Source: Strobilurus pachycystidiatus
Lineage: Eukaryota; Basidiomycota; Agaricomycetes; Agaricales; Physalacriaceae
Assembly (NCBI GenBank): GCA_019915135.1
Contig: JAHLMK010000018.1
Span: forward strand, 744,001 to 808,000
DNA length: 64,000 nucleotides
Direction of reading: 5' to 3'
The notes beneath the pieces are model-generated. The model worked only from the letters and a program-made list of their open reading frames with translations. It searched no databases and was not told the origin of the DNA. The stretch's first letter is position 1. Each line of letters begins with the position of its first letter. This document shows, piece by piece, positions 20,538-32,333 of the stretch. Made by a program: the position numbers and the translations under genes.

Positions 20538-22391
20538 ATTCCAAACAACGACCTGGCTGCTAGGAACTCTGAACGTTATACCAACAGTCAGAACCAAGCA
20601 AACCCGCCACCACCAAAAGCAAAACCAGTCATTGCAGGATCATCAAGTCCTACAAACTCTGGGATAGCAAGTCGGCTTCGAACCAAACGACCTACAGCCG
20701 GATCTCTCTTCAACGGAACTCCCCAAGAAGTTGCTGCAGCTCAAAGGCGTTTAGCGAACCCGTCAACACCAAAGTCCAAAAAGTCGAAACGTGGAACAAA
20801 AGTACCACCGACGCCCCAAGCATCTACTAGGAGAAGAGCTACTTCAGATCCTGAAACACCTTCGCGAGCTACTACCAGCCAAAGGCGATCTTCAGCCTCC
20901 GAAATCTCGCCTAGTTCTACGAACTCCACACCTTTTGGAAGTCCTCTAACTAGTTTAGAAGACGACGACAGTTTACCACCGATTCCTACGTTTATTAACT
21001 TCGGAAACTCCAACCCACGAACCAACACTATGCCCGCAATGGCTGCCATTAGAAAGTTAATCCCTTCTGACGAACTCAGCGATGAGGCAAAAGCAGAAAT
21101 CAAGGACAAAAAGGTTCCCATACCTTTCTCCAACAACGCCCCCAAATGTAAAGGCAAGACTGGAGAAGATATTAGGGAATTCTTCGCGACCTGTGACTGG
21201 ATCTTCGATGTCTCAAACGTCAAGGAACAAGGAACCAAAATGGAGATGGCTGCCTTCTACGCAGGCCATGAACAGAGGAAACGCTGGCACCGACATGCAG
21301 ACTATGCAAAAGGTGTTTGGGCAGACTTCAAGGAGTCAATCTTAGCCTCCTACTCGAAGGGTAAGAACGATCCGGAGTATGTCCCCAGTGACCTCAAGGA
21401 CGCTTTGGAACCTTACATCGCCCGGCCTGTTAATAACAAACAGTATTGGGAAGCGTTCTCGCGCGAAGTTCTCCATATCCTGGAAGCTTTGATTCAGAGT
21501 GGAGAGGTAACCAACAAAGGTGCCATTGAGTATATAAAGTCCTCCCTTACGGAGGGAATCTGGCACAATGTCCTAGGAGATCTGAGGCAGGAAGTGTTGA
21601 AGACAGCAGTCGCTGGAACTACTCCGACGTATGATTTTACCTTGGATCAAGTAGCCAAGGCAGTCTCCAATTACTTCCTCACGGACAAATGGGTATCTGG
21701 TCCCCCGACCACGAATGCGTTTTCCAGGGACTTAGTCCCTATGCCAACGTCGCGGGTCAAGACCGAGGAACTGGACGAATACCTGAACCGTATAGCCTCG
21801 CTCCAGGACGTTATCCAGAAAGGAGAGAAAGATCGAGAGGAATCTAGAAAGAATGATCAGAAACTCTTAACGGCAGTCCTGGAGAGTCTGCAGAGGACCA
21901 ACATTCAAGGTCTGCGTTCACAAGGCTATGTACAAGAAACACCTAGTGTGTATTTACAAACTCCAATGAATGGCGTTTCGCTTCCGACCAATCTGCCTAA
22001 CGGGATCTATAAAACTCCGCAAGGTGCGATTCCTCCAGGCAACAAGTTTGTAGTAAACGATGGAAGATGTTATTTCTGCCGGGATGTGGGGCATATAATC
22101 GCCAATTGTCCGGTGAAAGAAATGTGTGAAACCCAAGGTCATATATTCAAACCAGGGGGGACAAACATCTACCACTTACAAAATGGACAGCCCATTCAAA
22201 GGACCAATGCGAAGCAACCGTTAAGTCCTTGGGAACAGGTACAGAAATACCAGCAAGAAAATGCAACCAAGGTCTCCGCGTTCCAATCCCAAGAAGATGA
22301 ATTCGCGCCGGATCCTTCGATATATATGCAAATGACTCCCCAGGAAAGCGAGTTCAGTAGTGAACCATTTTCGGGTTTCGGCAAGGCTTGA
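20538..22391 (+). CDS. Gypsy-2 gag with zinc knuckle
   Basis: The frame is open from just after a stop at 20535-20537; the first ATG is at 21030 (MPAMAAIRKLIPSDEL). The 164 codons before it contain no ATG but align with the same region of Gypsy-1 (LAARNS, AQRRLANPSTPK, TPFGSPLTSLED), so they are probably translated. The Gag core has IPFSNNAPKCKGKTGEDIREFF, a charged coiled-coil segment (DVIQKGEKDREESRKNDQK) and the CCHC knuckle CYFCRDVGHIIANC. The stop TGA overlaps the ORF2 ATG by one base (TGATG), the arrangement used for termination-reinitiation in some retroelements. Confidence 0.88.
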   Translation: MPNNDLAARNSERYTNSQNQANPPPPKAKPVIAGSSSPTNSGIASRLRTKRPTAGSLFNGTPQEVAAAQRRLANPSTPKSKKSKRGTKVPPTPQASTRRRATSDPETPSRATTSQRRSSASEISPSSTNSTPFGSPLTSLEDDDSLPPIPTFINFGNSNPRTNTMPAMAAIRKLIPSDELSDEAKAEIKDKKVPIPFSNNAPKCKGKTGEDIREFFATCDWIFDVSNVKEQGTKMEMAAFYAGHEQRKRWHRHADYAKGVWADFKESILASYSKGKNDPEYVPSDLKDALEPYIARPVNNKQYWEAFSREVLHILEALIQSGEVTNKGAIEYIKSSLTEGIWHNVLGDLRQEVLKTAVAGTTPTYDFTLDQVAKAVSNYFLTDKWVSGPPTTNAFSRDLVPMPTSRVKTEELDEYLNRIASLQDVIQKGEKDREESRKNDQKLLTAVLESLQRTNIQGLRSQGYVQETPSVYLQTPMNGVSLPTNLPNGIYKTPQGAIPPGNKFVVNDGRCYFCRDVGHIIANCPVKEMCETQGHIFKPGGTNIYHLQNGQPIQRTNAKQPLSPWEQVQKYQQENATKVSAFQSQEDEFAPDPSIYMQMTPQESEFSSEPFSGFGKA

Positions 22392-23566
22392 TGAAGGAAG
22401 GAGTGCCTAGTGCACAGACTCCTCCGGAGAGCCAGTTGACTGTTCAAACTCGACAAAGTAATAAAGATAATCATTCCAAACCGGTTTCAACACCGGAAAA
22501 GACAAAAATACCTTGGCCTCGGGACCGGGTCTCCGTGGTAATACCTCCTAAAGCCCCGGTATCGCCAAAGGTAACCTTCACTAAACCTGAAGTCACCCAA
22601 GAAATACCTCCTGTGGATCAGGAAATTCTTGAGGAGATTCTGGCTATGGAAGAACCTGCGCCTGCAGTGCAGCCTAAGGTAGATTCAACTCTACCTTCGA
22701 GTACACCAACGAACCAGAAGACCTTACACCCTCAGCAGAAGGTCAAAAGTTTCCAACGCCGCAGCTTAGCGGAAGAATTGCTACACAAGAATCCGAGCTG
22801 GAGAGAAGCATGGAAGTTCTTACTTCCGGAAGCTCTTTTAGCAACGAATCCTCCGTGGCAGCAAAGCATATCGGACTTCATTAGAAAACGAAATGCGCCG
22901 GTTTCGGTACTCCAACAGGAGGAATTAACCGAAGCGGTACAAGACGACTACCAACCGGAGTTATACTCAGTTAACTTACAAGCACGAGACAACTTGCCGA
23001 TTGGAGGAATTGTAGTTCACGATGCGGTGGAACAGTTCATAAACCTCACTGGAGGGCAGTATACTGGACCATTCCACATGACTACGGGAAACATTGCACC
23101 AGAGAACGCTGATCTAAGGACTTTCTGGCCTATGATAAACCGCAACGGAAAGAAGGAAAGTCTCATTGACGGGGGTTCTCAAATCGCCTCAATCTTGCTG
23201 AAAGCTGCGTTGGAACTAGGGGTTTCTTATGATCCCAACTTCAAAATAACCATGGAAAGCGCGGATAAAGGACGGACTAGTACACTTGGGTTAGCCCGCA
23301 ATGTACCCTTCGACTTCGAAGGGATTGTGTACTACCTCCAGTTGCATGTTCTGGAGGACCCCGCCTATGAAGTCCTATTAGGTAGACCATTCGAGATTGT
23401 ATCCAATCTGGTAATTACGAACTTGTCCAATGGAAACGCCTTGGGAACTCTGACAGATAATACCAATGGCAAGAAGTTGACCATACCGTCGTACCGACGA
23501 GGACAAATACCTAGGCATATGTTACCACCGGGGCAACAGGGTTTTCACCTGGACTCAAGGAAGTAG
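22391..23566 (+). CDS. Gypsy-2 ORF2: Gag-Pol linker with aspartic protease
   Basis: ATG at 22391-22393 in TGATG, overlapping the gag stop. The product is about 391 residues: a Pro/Lys-rich N-terminus, the conserved KVKSFQRRSLAEELLHKNPSW, then LIDGGSQIASILLKAALELG and VLLGRPF, the retropepsin-like part. The active-site motif is DGG, as in Gypsy-1. It ends with the heptamer G GGT TTT at 23539-23545 and a stop at 23564-23566; the -1 frame continues into pol without a stop. A CGCCT/AGGCG hairpin (23571-23586) follows the stop. Confidence 0.85.
   Translation: MKEGVPSAQTPPESQLTVQTRQSNKDNHSKPVSTPEKTKIPWPRDRVSVVIPPKAPVSPKVTFTKPEVTQEIPPVDQEILEEILAMEEPAPAVQPKVDSTLPSSTPTNQKTLHPQQKVKSFQRRSLAEELLHKNPSWREAWKFLLPEALLATNPPWQQSISDFIRKRNAPVSVLQQEELTEAVQDDYQPELYSVNLQARDNLPIGGIVVHDAVEQFINLTGGQYTGPFHMTTGNIAPENADLRTFWPMINRNGKKESLIDGGSQIASILLKAALELGVSYDPNFKITMESADKGRTSTLGLARNVPFDFEGIVYYLQLHVLEDPAYEVLLGRPFEIVSNLVITNLSNGNALGTLTDNTNGKKLTIPSYRRGQIPRHMLPPGQQGFHLDSRK
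23539..23545 (+). promoter_or_regulatory. Putative -1 frameshift heptamer G GGT TTT (Gypsy-2)
   Basis: ORF2 codons CAG GGT TTT CAC hold G-GGT-TTT in the slippery register. The -1 frame is open from here into pol, and no ATG opens pol. A small hairpin, CGCCT ACGGAG AGGCG, lies 25 bases downstream, farther than usual. The heptamer is conserved in Gypsy-1 at the same codon position. Confidence 0.55.
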
Positions 23567-23586
23567 GAAACGCCTACGGAGAGGCG

Positions 23587-25346
23587 GTGTTGATCCTGGA
23601 AAGATCACCTAATGGTAATGTAGAAGTCAAGCAGACATGGGTACCAGGAGAAAATGAAGCACACTTCCGAGAAGGAGCCTTAACGTCCCTCTACCTGAAG
23701 AAATCTCCTGCGTACATAGACAAGGCGGCAAAAAGCCTTAGGAAACAACATGCCTTTATGAAAGCCTCTACGGTGCCAGGAACTGTCCCAGCTAGCCTGG
23801 TAACGCCTCGGGGTTTATTGAAAGAAATCAACGCAACCAAGGTACAAGGATTTCGAAAGGTGTTTAACATAAAGGGAATTGCCGAAGATCAAGAACGAAC
23901 TAAGTCCCACGCCACAGTAACCATGAATCTCTTCTATGGGGTACCCCAGGAGTTGCACAAATCATTCTCAGGACTTTCAGTGACGCTACCTAAAGATTAT
24001 GTGACGGAAGCACAGGACAAGTTCCTGGAGTTGGAAAGTCAACGTCCAGTACGAGGCGTGTTCGCCGGGAAAAAGTATAAACCGATGGCGCTGAAAACCA
24101 AAGCCCATCTGGGGACTCTACCCGAAGAATTCAGGATCAAACGACATATCAAAGGCGATCCTCTAGCAGGAATGCCTGAACTCAGTCCAGATCCCCCGCC
24201 CTTCGTACCAACTGGAAGGTATACTGCGGAAAGACGTGAACAACTACAAGCGGACCACCCTGGAGATTTTCTGACTTCGGTGGAAAGACGAATTGTAGAC
24301 CAACTTATGTGTGGACAGAATGCGGGATTCGCCTGGGAGGAAATGGAAAAAGGACATTTTGACCCAGAGTACTTTCCACCTGTCGATATACCCGTTATTC
24401 CACATACTCCGTGGGTGTTAAGAAACATACCTATACCCACAGGAATCTACGATGAAGTCTGTAAGATAATCAAGCACAAACTAGACTCAGGCGTATATGA
24501 ACCTTCGAACTCTTCATATCGCTCAAGGTGGTTCTGTGTAGTGAAAAAGGATGGCAAGAAACTCCGTTTGGTACATAGCTTGGAACCTCTTAACGCGGTA
24601 ACCATCGCACATTCGGGGTTGCCCCCTGCTACAGAGGAGTTAGCTGAAGCGTTCGCAGGAAGAGCCTGTGGAGGTACACTGGACTTGTATGTCGGGTATG
24701 ATGAACGGCTACTGGCCACTGCCTCTCGCGATATGACTACCTTCTCAACACCTTACGGTGCTTTACGATTAAAGACTTTACCTATGGGATGGACCAATTC
24801 GGTTCCGACATTTCACAACGACGTTACAACCATTCTAATGGATGAAATACTGGCGTTCACAAGACCTTACATCGATGATGTACCTGTCCGTGGTCCAGCC
24901 ACTAGATATGTACAGCCGGATGGAAGTTATGAAACGCTTCCGGGGCATCCAGAAGTTAGGCGCTTTGTCTGGGAACACCTTCTAAATATGAATCGTATTA
25001 TACAACGAATGAAATATGCTGGAGGTACCTTTTCTGGACATAAAGCCATCATATGTGCGGAAGAAATAGTAGTCGTAGGACATGTCTGCACTTATGAAGG
25101 AAGGAAACCGGCAGAAGAAAGAGTTAAGGTGATTTCTGATTGGCCACCTTGTAAGGCACTGACCGAAGTTAGAGCTTTCCTAGGGACCGCGGGGATCTTC
25201 AGGGCCTTCGTGAAAGACTACTCGAAGAAAGCCCTACCTCTTACCCGGTTGACTAAAGACATAACGAAGTTTCAATGGACGGATACTGAACAAGCTAGTA
25301 TGGACCTACTCAAGGAAGCAGTTAGGACTTGTCCGATGCTAAAACC
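23587..25346 (+). pseudogene. Gypsy-2 pol, part 1 (N-terminal region and reverse transcriptase)
   Basis: This covers the conserved N-terminal region and the reverse transcriptase with LVHSLEPLNAV, LPMGWTNSVPTF and the catalytic YIDDV, into the thumb/connection region (DWPPCKALTEVRAFLG, FRAFVKDYSKKALPLT). The frame is intact until 25346, where LARD-B enters in the opposite orientation; after it the same frame resumes at 33896. The listed start is a TTG, and pol is probably expressed as a -1 fusion to ORF2. No inactivating change is seen other than the two insertions. Confidence 0.9.
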
Positions 25347-26196
25347 TGTTACGACCTGACCCCGCCGTGACAAGGACTCGCTCATGAGAGACTACCCCTG
25401 TAGTCAATCCATAGCTTTCCTGCGAGCGTACCACGTACATCCTCGTATTGTGCTCGACTGGTCGTACTGTACCAGTCGTAGGGGCCCTCGATGGTCGCAC
25501 ATCCATCTCGCCAGAGACTGTGATACCGTAGGAACCTAATCCCAAGGTACGAGGCTCGCCGCCGGACCTAGTCCCAGGTGTGGCGTCGGGGAGCCTTCTC
25601 TCGTCGGAGTCAACGACGTTGGCGGAGGTATCGAAGGGAGACATGTGGGTGAGTCCTACCACGGAGAGTGCAGAGTGCCCAACGGAGTTGTATGGGGGAA
25701 AACTGGTTAAGGACGAAGTCTGAGTAGCTAGTACAGCGTTGTCTCTGTATTTATACTAATCCCATGCTTGCTCATCGTTCCTCTTCTCAAAGCTTCTACC
25801 ACATACTCCCGATGCGTCGGGAGTGGTCCGACGCTGCGGATGACGGAGATCCCGACATCCCGATGACCGCCCGACAGATCGATGACCGCCCATTGGTCGG
25901 GAAGGCGGGTTTGGTCGGGTACCGACTCCCGCCTGACTCACGCGGCCTAAGTATATTCCCGGGGTGTCTTACACCATGTGCGCTCGCTCCAAAGTGTATC
26001 CGGGAGGGCGGGAAGCCCGACAAGGGCGGGACTTCAGGATCCCGGTTCTGTCGCCATAAGGGATCGAACTCTCAACCCCTTGATATATCTCTCGGCATCT
26101 TCCGGTGTGGCGCTGGTTTATGTAGCCGTAGCATCAGGACGCCAAAGTGTGACCAAAGTGGAGGGCCTTGAGTTGCGGTGAGGCCACATCATGACA
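25347..26196 (-). repeat. LARD-B 3' LTR
   Basis: 850 bp in reverse complement (TGTTACGACC...CATCATGACA on plus). It is followed by ATATCCCCTTTTT, the complement of the polypurine tract. A TATAAATA box is on minus at 25748-25755. Confidence 0.95.
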
Positions 26197-27088
26197 ATAT
26201 CCCCTTTTTAAGTTTCTCGTCCCGAGAAACGAAAGAGTGATCTTCTTTATGGGCTCCTACGGTCGCGTCGATGCTTTCTACAAGGCTCCCCGGGCCTTGT
26301 TAGAGCAAAAGTGTAGTCGCGGCGGAGGGCGTGATGGCTCGGAACCTGCTACGGGAGGGCCGAGACGCGTTTTCCTCGATGAAGACGCGTTCGGAGGAAA
26401 TTCTGAGTAGACAGAAGTGTTTGTATCGTAAAGACGATGTTTTGTTGTCCGGGTCACGTGATCGATTTTGTGTGGCGTATATTTTCGATACTTGTCCTGA
26501 GATGTCCTCGAGAATGCGCCTTTGATCGTACAGAAATCGATTTTTTCATTGCCGCCGGCATCGGTCATGATTTCGTCGTTCGAGCTCCCCGAGCTCAGAA
26601 CAGTACCTGCGCCACGCGCTCGGTACCGTAGTTGTGTCCTCTCCGGGCAATCAGGACTCCCTGCGAGTCAAAACCCCCATCTGAGTGCTCAAGACCCCAT
26701 ATCTGTACCCTCAGATATCCATCTGAGGTACAGATCCCAGGGTCTCGCGGAATGATCTGCAGAATCATTCAAGTGAGTCTATTCTCTGGACCCAGGTGCG
26801 CTTCTTGAAAGCCTATTGCTGATATCCCAGAAGTCCCAGAGATTGGGTGCGGGAACGAGCGCTTGCGCGCGCAGTTATAATGGCGCCACCCTGGAGAAGG
26901 TCCCCAGAACCACTCTCCTACGCCCCTCGACGATGCCCACCTCCTTGCTTGCTCTGATCTCGCGTCGTTCGACAGCCGCGCCGTCTGACGCCCTTCTGGC
27001 CGTCAATCATCGCGGCTTTCGCATCCACGCGCGCCCTGCGCGAATCCCGAGCATCGTCCTGGAAGAATGGATCCGGTGCATTGCCGCC

Positions 27089-30000
27089 CAGGCCAAGTTG
27101 TAATTCCTGGGGTAAAGTAGTGGTTATAACCACGGGCACCGTTTCCAAATAAGTGGGTATAACCACTGAAGCGGGCTAACCCTAGCCCTGCACAGTCAAA
27201 CCCTATGCTGGGTGTCCCTCCGAGTATCCCATGCTTAATTATATTCACAATCTTGAATTCCTAGAATAGCGCGCGCGCAGCGCCCGAAAAAAAAGCGGGG
27301 TTTCCCGGGAAACTTCCCACGGTTTGTCCAGAATTGGGCAGGGCACAGAATGGCGGGGATTATTGGGCGGGATGGCGGCCACCCATCCTTCCCAAATTCT
27401 TACTGTGCATTGCTTACACCCATGTCATGCATTTCTCCGACTTTCAGGTCCATACACATGAAACTGGGCTGGATGCAGCAGGATGTAGATACCAGCCCTG
27501 CTTGCATCCGGCTTCCAGTGCAATAAAATCAATGATCCTTGACACTATTCATTGGAGAGTTGCATCAGTTTGAATGTGGAGTACAATTACCACAGCGCCG
27601 CCTCTCAGAAAGACAGTCAGACTGCCCCGCCACTGGCTCCCGTACTGCGCACTAGATTGGTCGGTTATCGAAATTCCCGGGTTACCGGCTTGCACTAATG
27701 CCTCCGATCAGGCTTTCTGCACGCTTAGCGGGATGGCGCTTGCAGGTGCGCACCGCCATCCGGGTCCTCGGAGTACACCGGAAATGATTGAGAAGACTTG
27801 CATAAAGTATGTACAGGTAAAATTACTGTCCTGTTGTTGAAGAAATATGCGGAAACCAAAAAGTCCAATCAAATCCGAAAGATCGGGACAGGCAGCGTGC
27901 AGGCGGGCAGCTAGATGTGAAACTAAAGACCATCGGAAATTACTGCTGCAGATGAGTACCTTGGCATGAATGAGAATCTGGGATCACTCACAGCATCTAT
28001 TGGCCCAAAACGATTGGGTCCAATAGAAGTCCAGTGAAACTCCAGAATTTGTATCGGCCAGGTTAGCGCGAGGGCGGGATGAAGCGCCCCGGAGAAATTG
28101 AAAGAGCACTCACTGCAAGTGTGCCTTTCGCCACTCCTGCAAGTTCTAGTTCTCAATTGCTCGTAATAAAAAACCCGAATAAAAGTCCAATTGAAGTCTA
28201 GTAGAGGTCCAATCGAAATACTGTCGGACGTCGGACCGTCCAATATCTGTCGCGCACCGCGATGCTTTCAGTTTGGGGAGGCGGGATCTTGAGCACTCCA
28301 AAAAATGTTCAATAAATTCATGTTATTATACTTCAATGTTGTATCGAGGGAATTGATGATACCTGTTGTATGAGTATAAAAGTCTCATAGAAGTCCAATG
28401 AACTGACGTCTACATGCAGTTCCCTTAGCTTCATCTTCCATCTCACCCTCTCACTTCGACCTCCACCTCACTCTCGTTGGCCTTTATTTGGAATTTTACT
28501 GGATATTACATCTTAGGTGTGTGGCTTTGCTACCTGCTTGATTTTTATCTACTTAGAATGCAAACAGAACCGCAACGACGCCCAGGACGACACTCAGCAT
28601 CGGATCGGCGCGACCTCATTTTCTCGTCATATTTGTTGGCGCACGGCCCTCAACCGCCCATTCCGCACTCATCGCACACACACTGTCCATTATTCATCAT
28701 TGTTTAAACCCCGCCGCCCCATCGTCGACATCGGCGGCTCCGTTTTGCATTGATACCATGTTTGAACATAGCGTCGCTTCCAATACTCAAATTGTTATCC
28801 CACACCACACCATCCCATCTTGGCTTGGCCCCGCATCGTCGCGCTCCGCTTCTGTCACTGCATGCAGCGGTGCGCACGCTACGGTGCCCCCAAGTGCTAC
28901 GTCGCGCGATACCCTTATGACGAGCGTTCGGGTCTCTCATTATCCGCATCGACCTGGCGACGAAAACGCCCAATAACGATTGTGACGACGAGGGGCGAGC
29001 TGCGGGGACGTTATGAACATGAACGGGTCGAGCGTCGTCAGTATAAGTAGTGCGTATTCTTTTGTGAACTCCAGAAATTTACTCAATTGAATCTGCAAGC
29101 GACATCCGGAACCCCCGCTCACCCATCGGACCATACATCTCCAATCCCGCATCAGGACCGCTACCATCTATCCCTCGCCTCACACCGAGACTGCATTGCT
29201 GCCCCAGGGTGGCGATCTGGCTCGGAGTGGGGATGCCATCATGCTGGGCCAGGTGCGGGCCGCACATTTGTGCGGCCTGCGCCACCCCGCCTGAATACGG
29301 CCGCCATCCCCCACACCGGCTACTGCCACGTCTAGCGTTGGCGCTGGCGATTGAGCTGGTGCTGGCGCACGGACCATCAGCCATCGGTCCGATCGACCCA
29401 GCATTCGAGCGCACGGTGTCTCTCACTTTTACCACCACATCACCTCCACGACAAGCTCCCATCCAGCCGCGAGCCTCGAGCCTCACCCTCTCTCACCCTT
29501 CCTTCATCGTACCCGGGACAGATTGGTCGCGCACAGAGGCCTCCACAATCATTGATGATGGCAACCGCGACGCTAGGCGGTCTGCGAGAGTTTTAGGCGC
29601 CACGGAAGCGACTGCCCGGGCGCGCAGGATGGGTATGGGGCATGGGGAAGACCGCAGCTGGGTATCGCCCAGGAGGTATGTTTCATTGATTTTCGCCGGC
29701 TCCTCTACACGGACGACACAAAGACTCTGAATCCCAACCGCCCAGGACCGCTGCACCCATTCACCCACAACCGGCCAACCACGCCCTGCCCAGCTCATTT
29801 TTCTACCTTTCACACCAATCCTCGCATCGACGCTGCTTTGCAGCTCGACAAGAGGGTTTGCCATCAGGCTGGGCCAGGTGCAGGCCGCACAATTGTGCAG
29901 CCCGCGCCACCCCGCCTGAATACGGTCTATCTCCTTCATTTTCTCAGATACATCGACGGGTTGTTGCCAGGGCCAGGGCCATTTGCCAGCAATGCGTCGC

Positions 30001-31166
30001 TTGTCGTTGAGCTCGAGCTCGATGATCGGAGCGATCGGTCCGACCATCCAAGCAAACGATCACAGCGCATCTTCCGTCTCACCACCACGGCAGCTCGACG
30101 GCGAGCTGCCATCCAGCCTCTACAGCTCACGTCCACCCTCTCACCTCCATCCACCATCGAATTCGGGCCGATTTGGACCACCCCGCTGTCTCCACGCCCC
30201 ACAAATGGCGTGGATGACGTTCGACCTCGCAAGCCGGCATTCGACGCCGCATGACGGCGGAGCGTTGGGCGAGGTTTGACGCCGCGGATGCAACTGCCCG
30301 GGCGCGGGCATGGAATGGCTGGCAGACCGCCTGCGGGGTCTGTTGATTTGGTATGTTCTTTTTGCTCTCTCTCGCTTGGACCCAATATTTGGATGCCGGG
30401 TTGCCCACGGCGCACGGCGTCTCCTCCCACTCAAACACGACGGCGATGCACGGACGCCGACGACGATTGGTCAACGATACGGGCCCATCGTCACCGACAG
30501 TACAGAGAACGAAGACGACGGTTCACGGACGACGGCAACACCCACAATGCAAGCGATAACGGGGAACGAGGGAACGAAGAACGACGGCAACCAAAGAACA
30601 CCACTGGTGTGCCGCCTCCAAACGGTCGCGCGCAGCCTGATGGGAGGGCGTCATTCGCTGGGGTGAGGTGCGACTTTCAAACCGCCTGGGGCATCTACCA
30701 ATCGGTGTGCCTTTTTTGCCGCTGTTGTGGCTGACGAAGATGGGTTGGACGACAACGACGAGGAGTACGACTCTGCCATTACATCTAGCATTCCTTCTTT
30801 TACATAGCCTCTTTGTCTCAATAAATAGAATTTCATTCAAAAGCTACGGTGCACAAGCAAAGAAACTCGGACACGACAAGGACAGGGTGCTCATTGTTTG
30901 TATTCCTGCTTTGGACGTTTAGGTCCCGAGCTGGGATGGTTCCCATCAATTCCCCTGGAGTAACCCTAGAGCAGGCAATCATATGCTACATTGGGTCGGT
31001 TTAGGCAGATGTGAAGTCGCTATATGCAGCAGAGGCTGTGTCGAGTCAGTAACCACTGCGATAGGGCATTACCAGGAGTCGAGACCTGTGATTAGATCCA
31101 CTGAATGTGGAAACGGACTCACTGGTTATAATCACTGTGAAACCACATCCCTTACTGCAATGGTTG
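27089..31166. mobile_element. 4.1-kb non-coding DNA element nested in LARD-B
   Basis: Comparison with LARD-A shows a 4078-bp insertion flanked by the direct repeat TGCCGCC (27082-27088 and 31167-31173; an eighth base differs). The ends are imperfect inverted repeats over about 55 bp, sharing TTATAACCA and CCGTTTCCA at matching distances from each end. No transposase motif is visible in any frame, and the GC-rich frames (for example 29209-29730 and 29493-30047) overlap on both strands without conserved structure. An AATAAA lies near 30819. It is best read as a non-autonomous DNA transposon; the 7-8 bp duplication suggests hAT, but that is inference. Confidence 0.72.
29235..30310 (+). repeat. 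Diverged tandem duplication inside the 4.1-kb element
   Basis: The segment 29235-29300 (GCTGGGCCAGGTGCGGGCC...CCCGCCTGAATACGG) recurs with changes at 29860-29925. Later landmarks repeat with a similar offset: CATCCAGCC with CACCCTCTC, and ACTGCCCGGGCGCG. The unit is roughly 625-650 bp. The copies differ at many positions, so the duplication is old. Confidence 0.65.
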
Positions 31167-32333
31167 TGCCGCCGTCGATGATAGTCTGTCGAATGATAAT
31201 TCGTTCGAGTCTGGTCCTCTGTCGTCGTTGGAGTGGTTGGCCCTGGTAAGTTGGCGAATTGGTTCCTGGTAGTTCCCATTGACCAGGCGCCTTCGATTGG
31301 GTGGGTGGACGTATTCTAGTTCACGTTATTGCGCGCCGCGCTCGTCTTCGCTAACGATGTCGAATTTCGTCCCCCGGCAACTTGGAGTCGTCTTTCACTC
31401 GTGCCTCCTCAAGGCAGCGAGACTGTTTCTGCATTGGCCGTGAGTGCCTGGGTGCTGTTGTCGCCATGGGGTGAGTTTTTGTTTTTCCTTTTTGATTCGT
31501 AGTTCTTTGTCTGACGTCGATGGGGCCCAGTGGCTGTAGCGTTGCCTCCCGTCATCATCATCCGCGGGAATATCGACTTCCACCTCCCGCTTCGATACCT
31601 CTGGCGGTGTTCGTCCCGTAGGGACATAGTGACGGCGTTCTGGGCGTCGACGGACGGGGAGGAGAGGGATCGATGGGAGGAGAGGGTGAAGACGGAGGGT
31701 CTATCCGAGATGGGGATGGCGAACGAGTGGGAGGAGGTGACCGAGGAGTGGTGGCTTGGGGCGATGGATTTCGTTCGGTAGGGTGTCGATGAGCTCCTTT
31801 CAGGGAATTTTTTTGTTTTTTTCTGTAGTTCGCATACCGGCTTATACCATTTCTTGTTTGTGATACCCCCACTCTGGGATTTTGATCGCGTCGTTCGTTG
31901 TGATCGGCGCGTCGCGTATGTTTAACGAACACGTACTAGTGGTGACGGCTAATGTTCCTGATTTGCGTGATGGTCGATCACGCCCGGGGATATTCTGTTG
32001 TCTAACTTATCCTTTAGGATCAGGTGTCCGAATGATGCGAGTGCTCGTTTCGGAGGTGTTCCTGCGGGTATGCCGATGGGTGATGGATGCTCGCTTTTGC
32101 CGGGAGGTGGCGTAGCGTTTCATAGTGTGGGGATTGCTTATTGGCGAAGGTGGTTGTCTTTCGACCGGTGGATCTGGATTTTTATTACGACAGTCCTCGA
32201 CTGTATTTCTCTTCCGAAGAGAATGAGCTACGCTGCTTGGCTCGAAACCTGTTCTTCGGTCTTCCCACCGCTAGTTTCCATTTCACGTCAGGACCCTCCT
32301 CCACGAGGAGATCCACTGTATCGTCTGGGTGGT

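Noticed and set aside
27089..31166. Protein-coding genes inside the 4.1-kb element
   Set aside because: Frames overlap on both strands, follow GC content, and show no consistent splice structure or recognisable motif.
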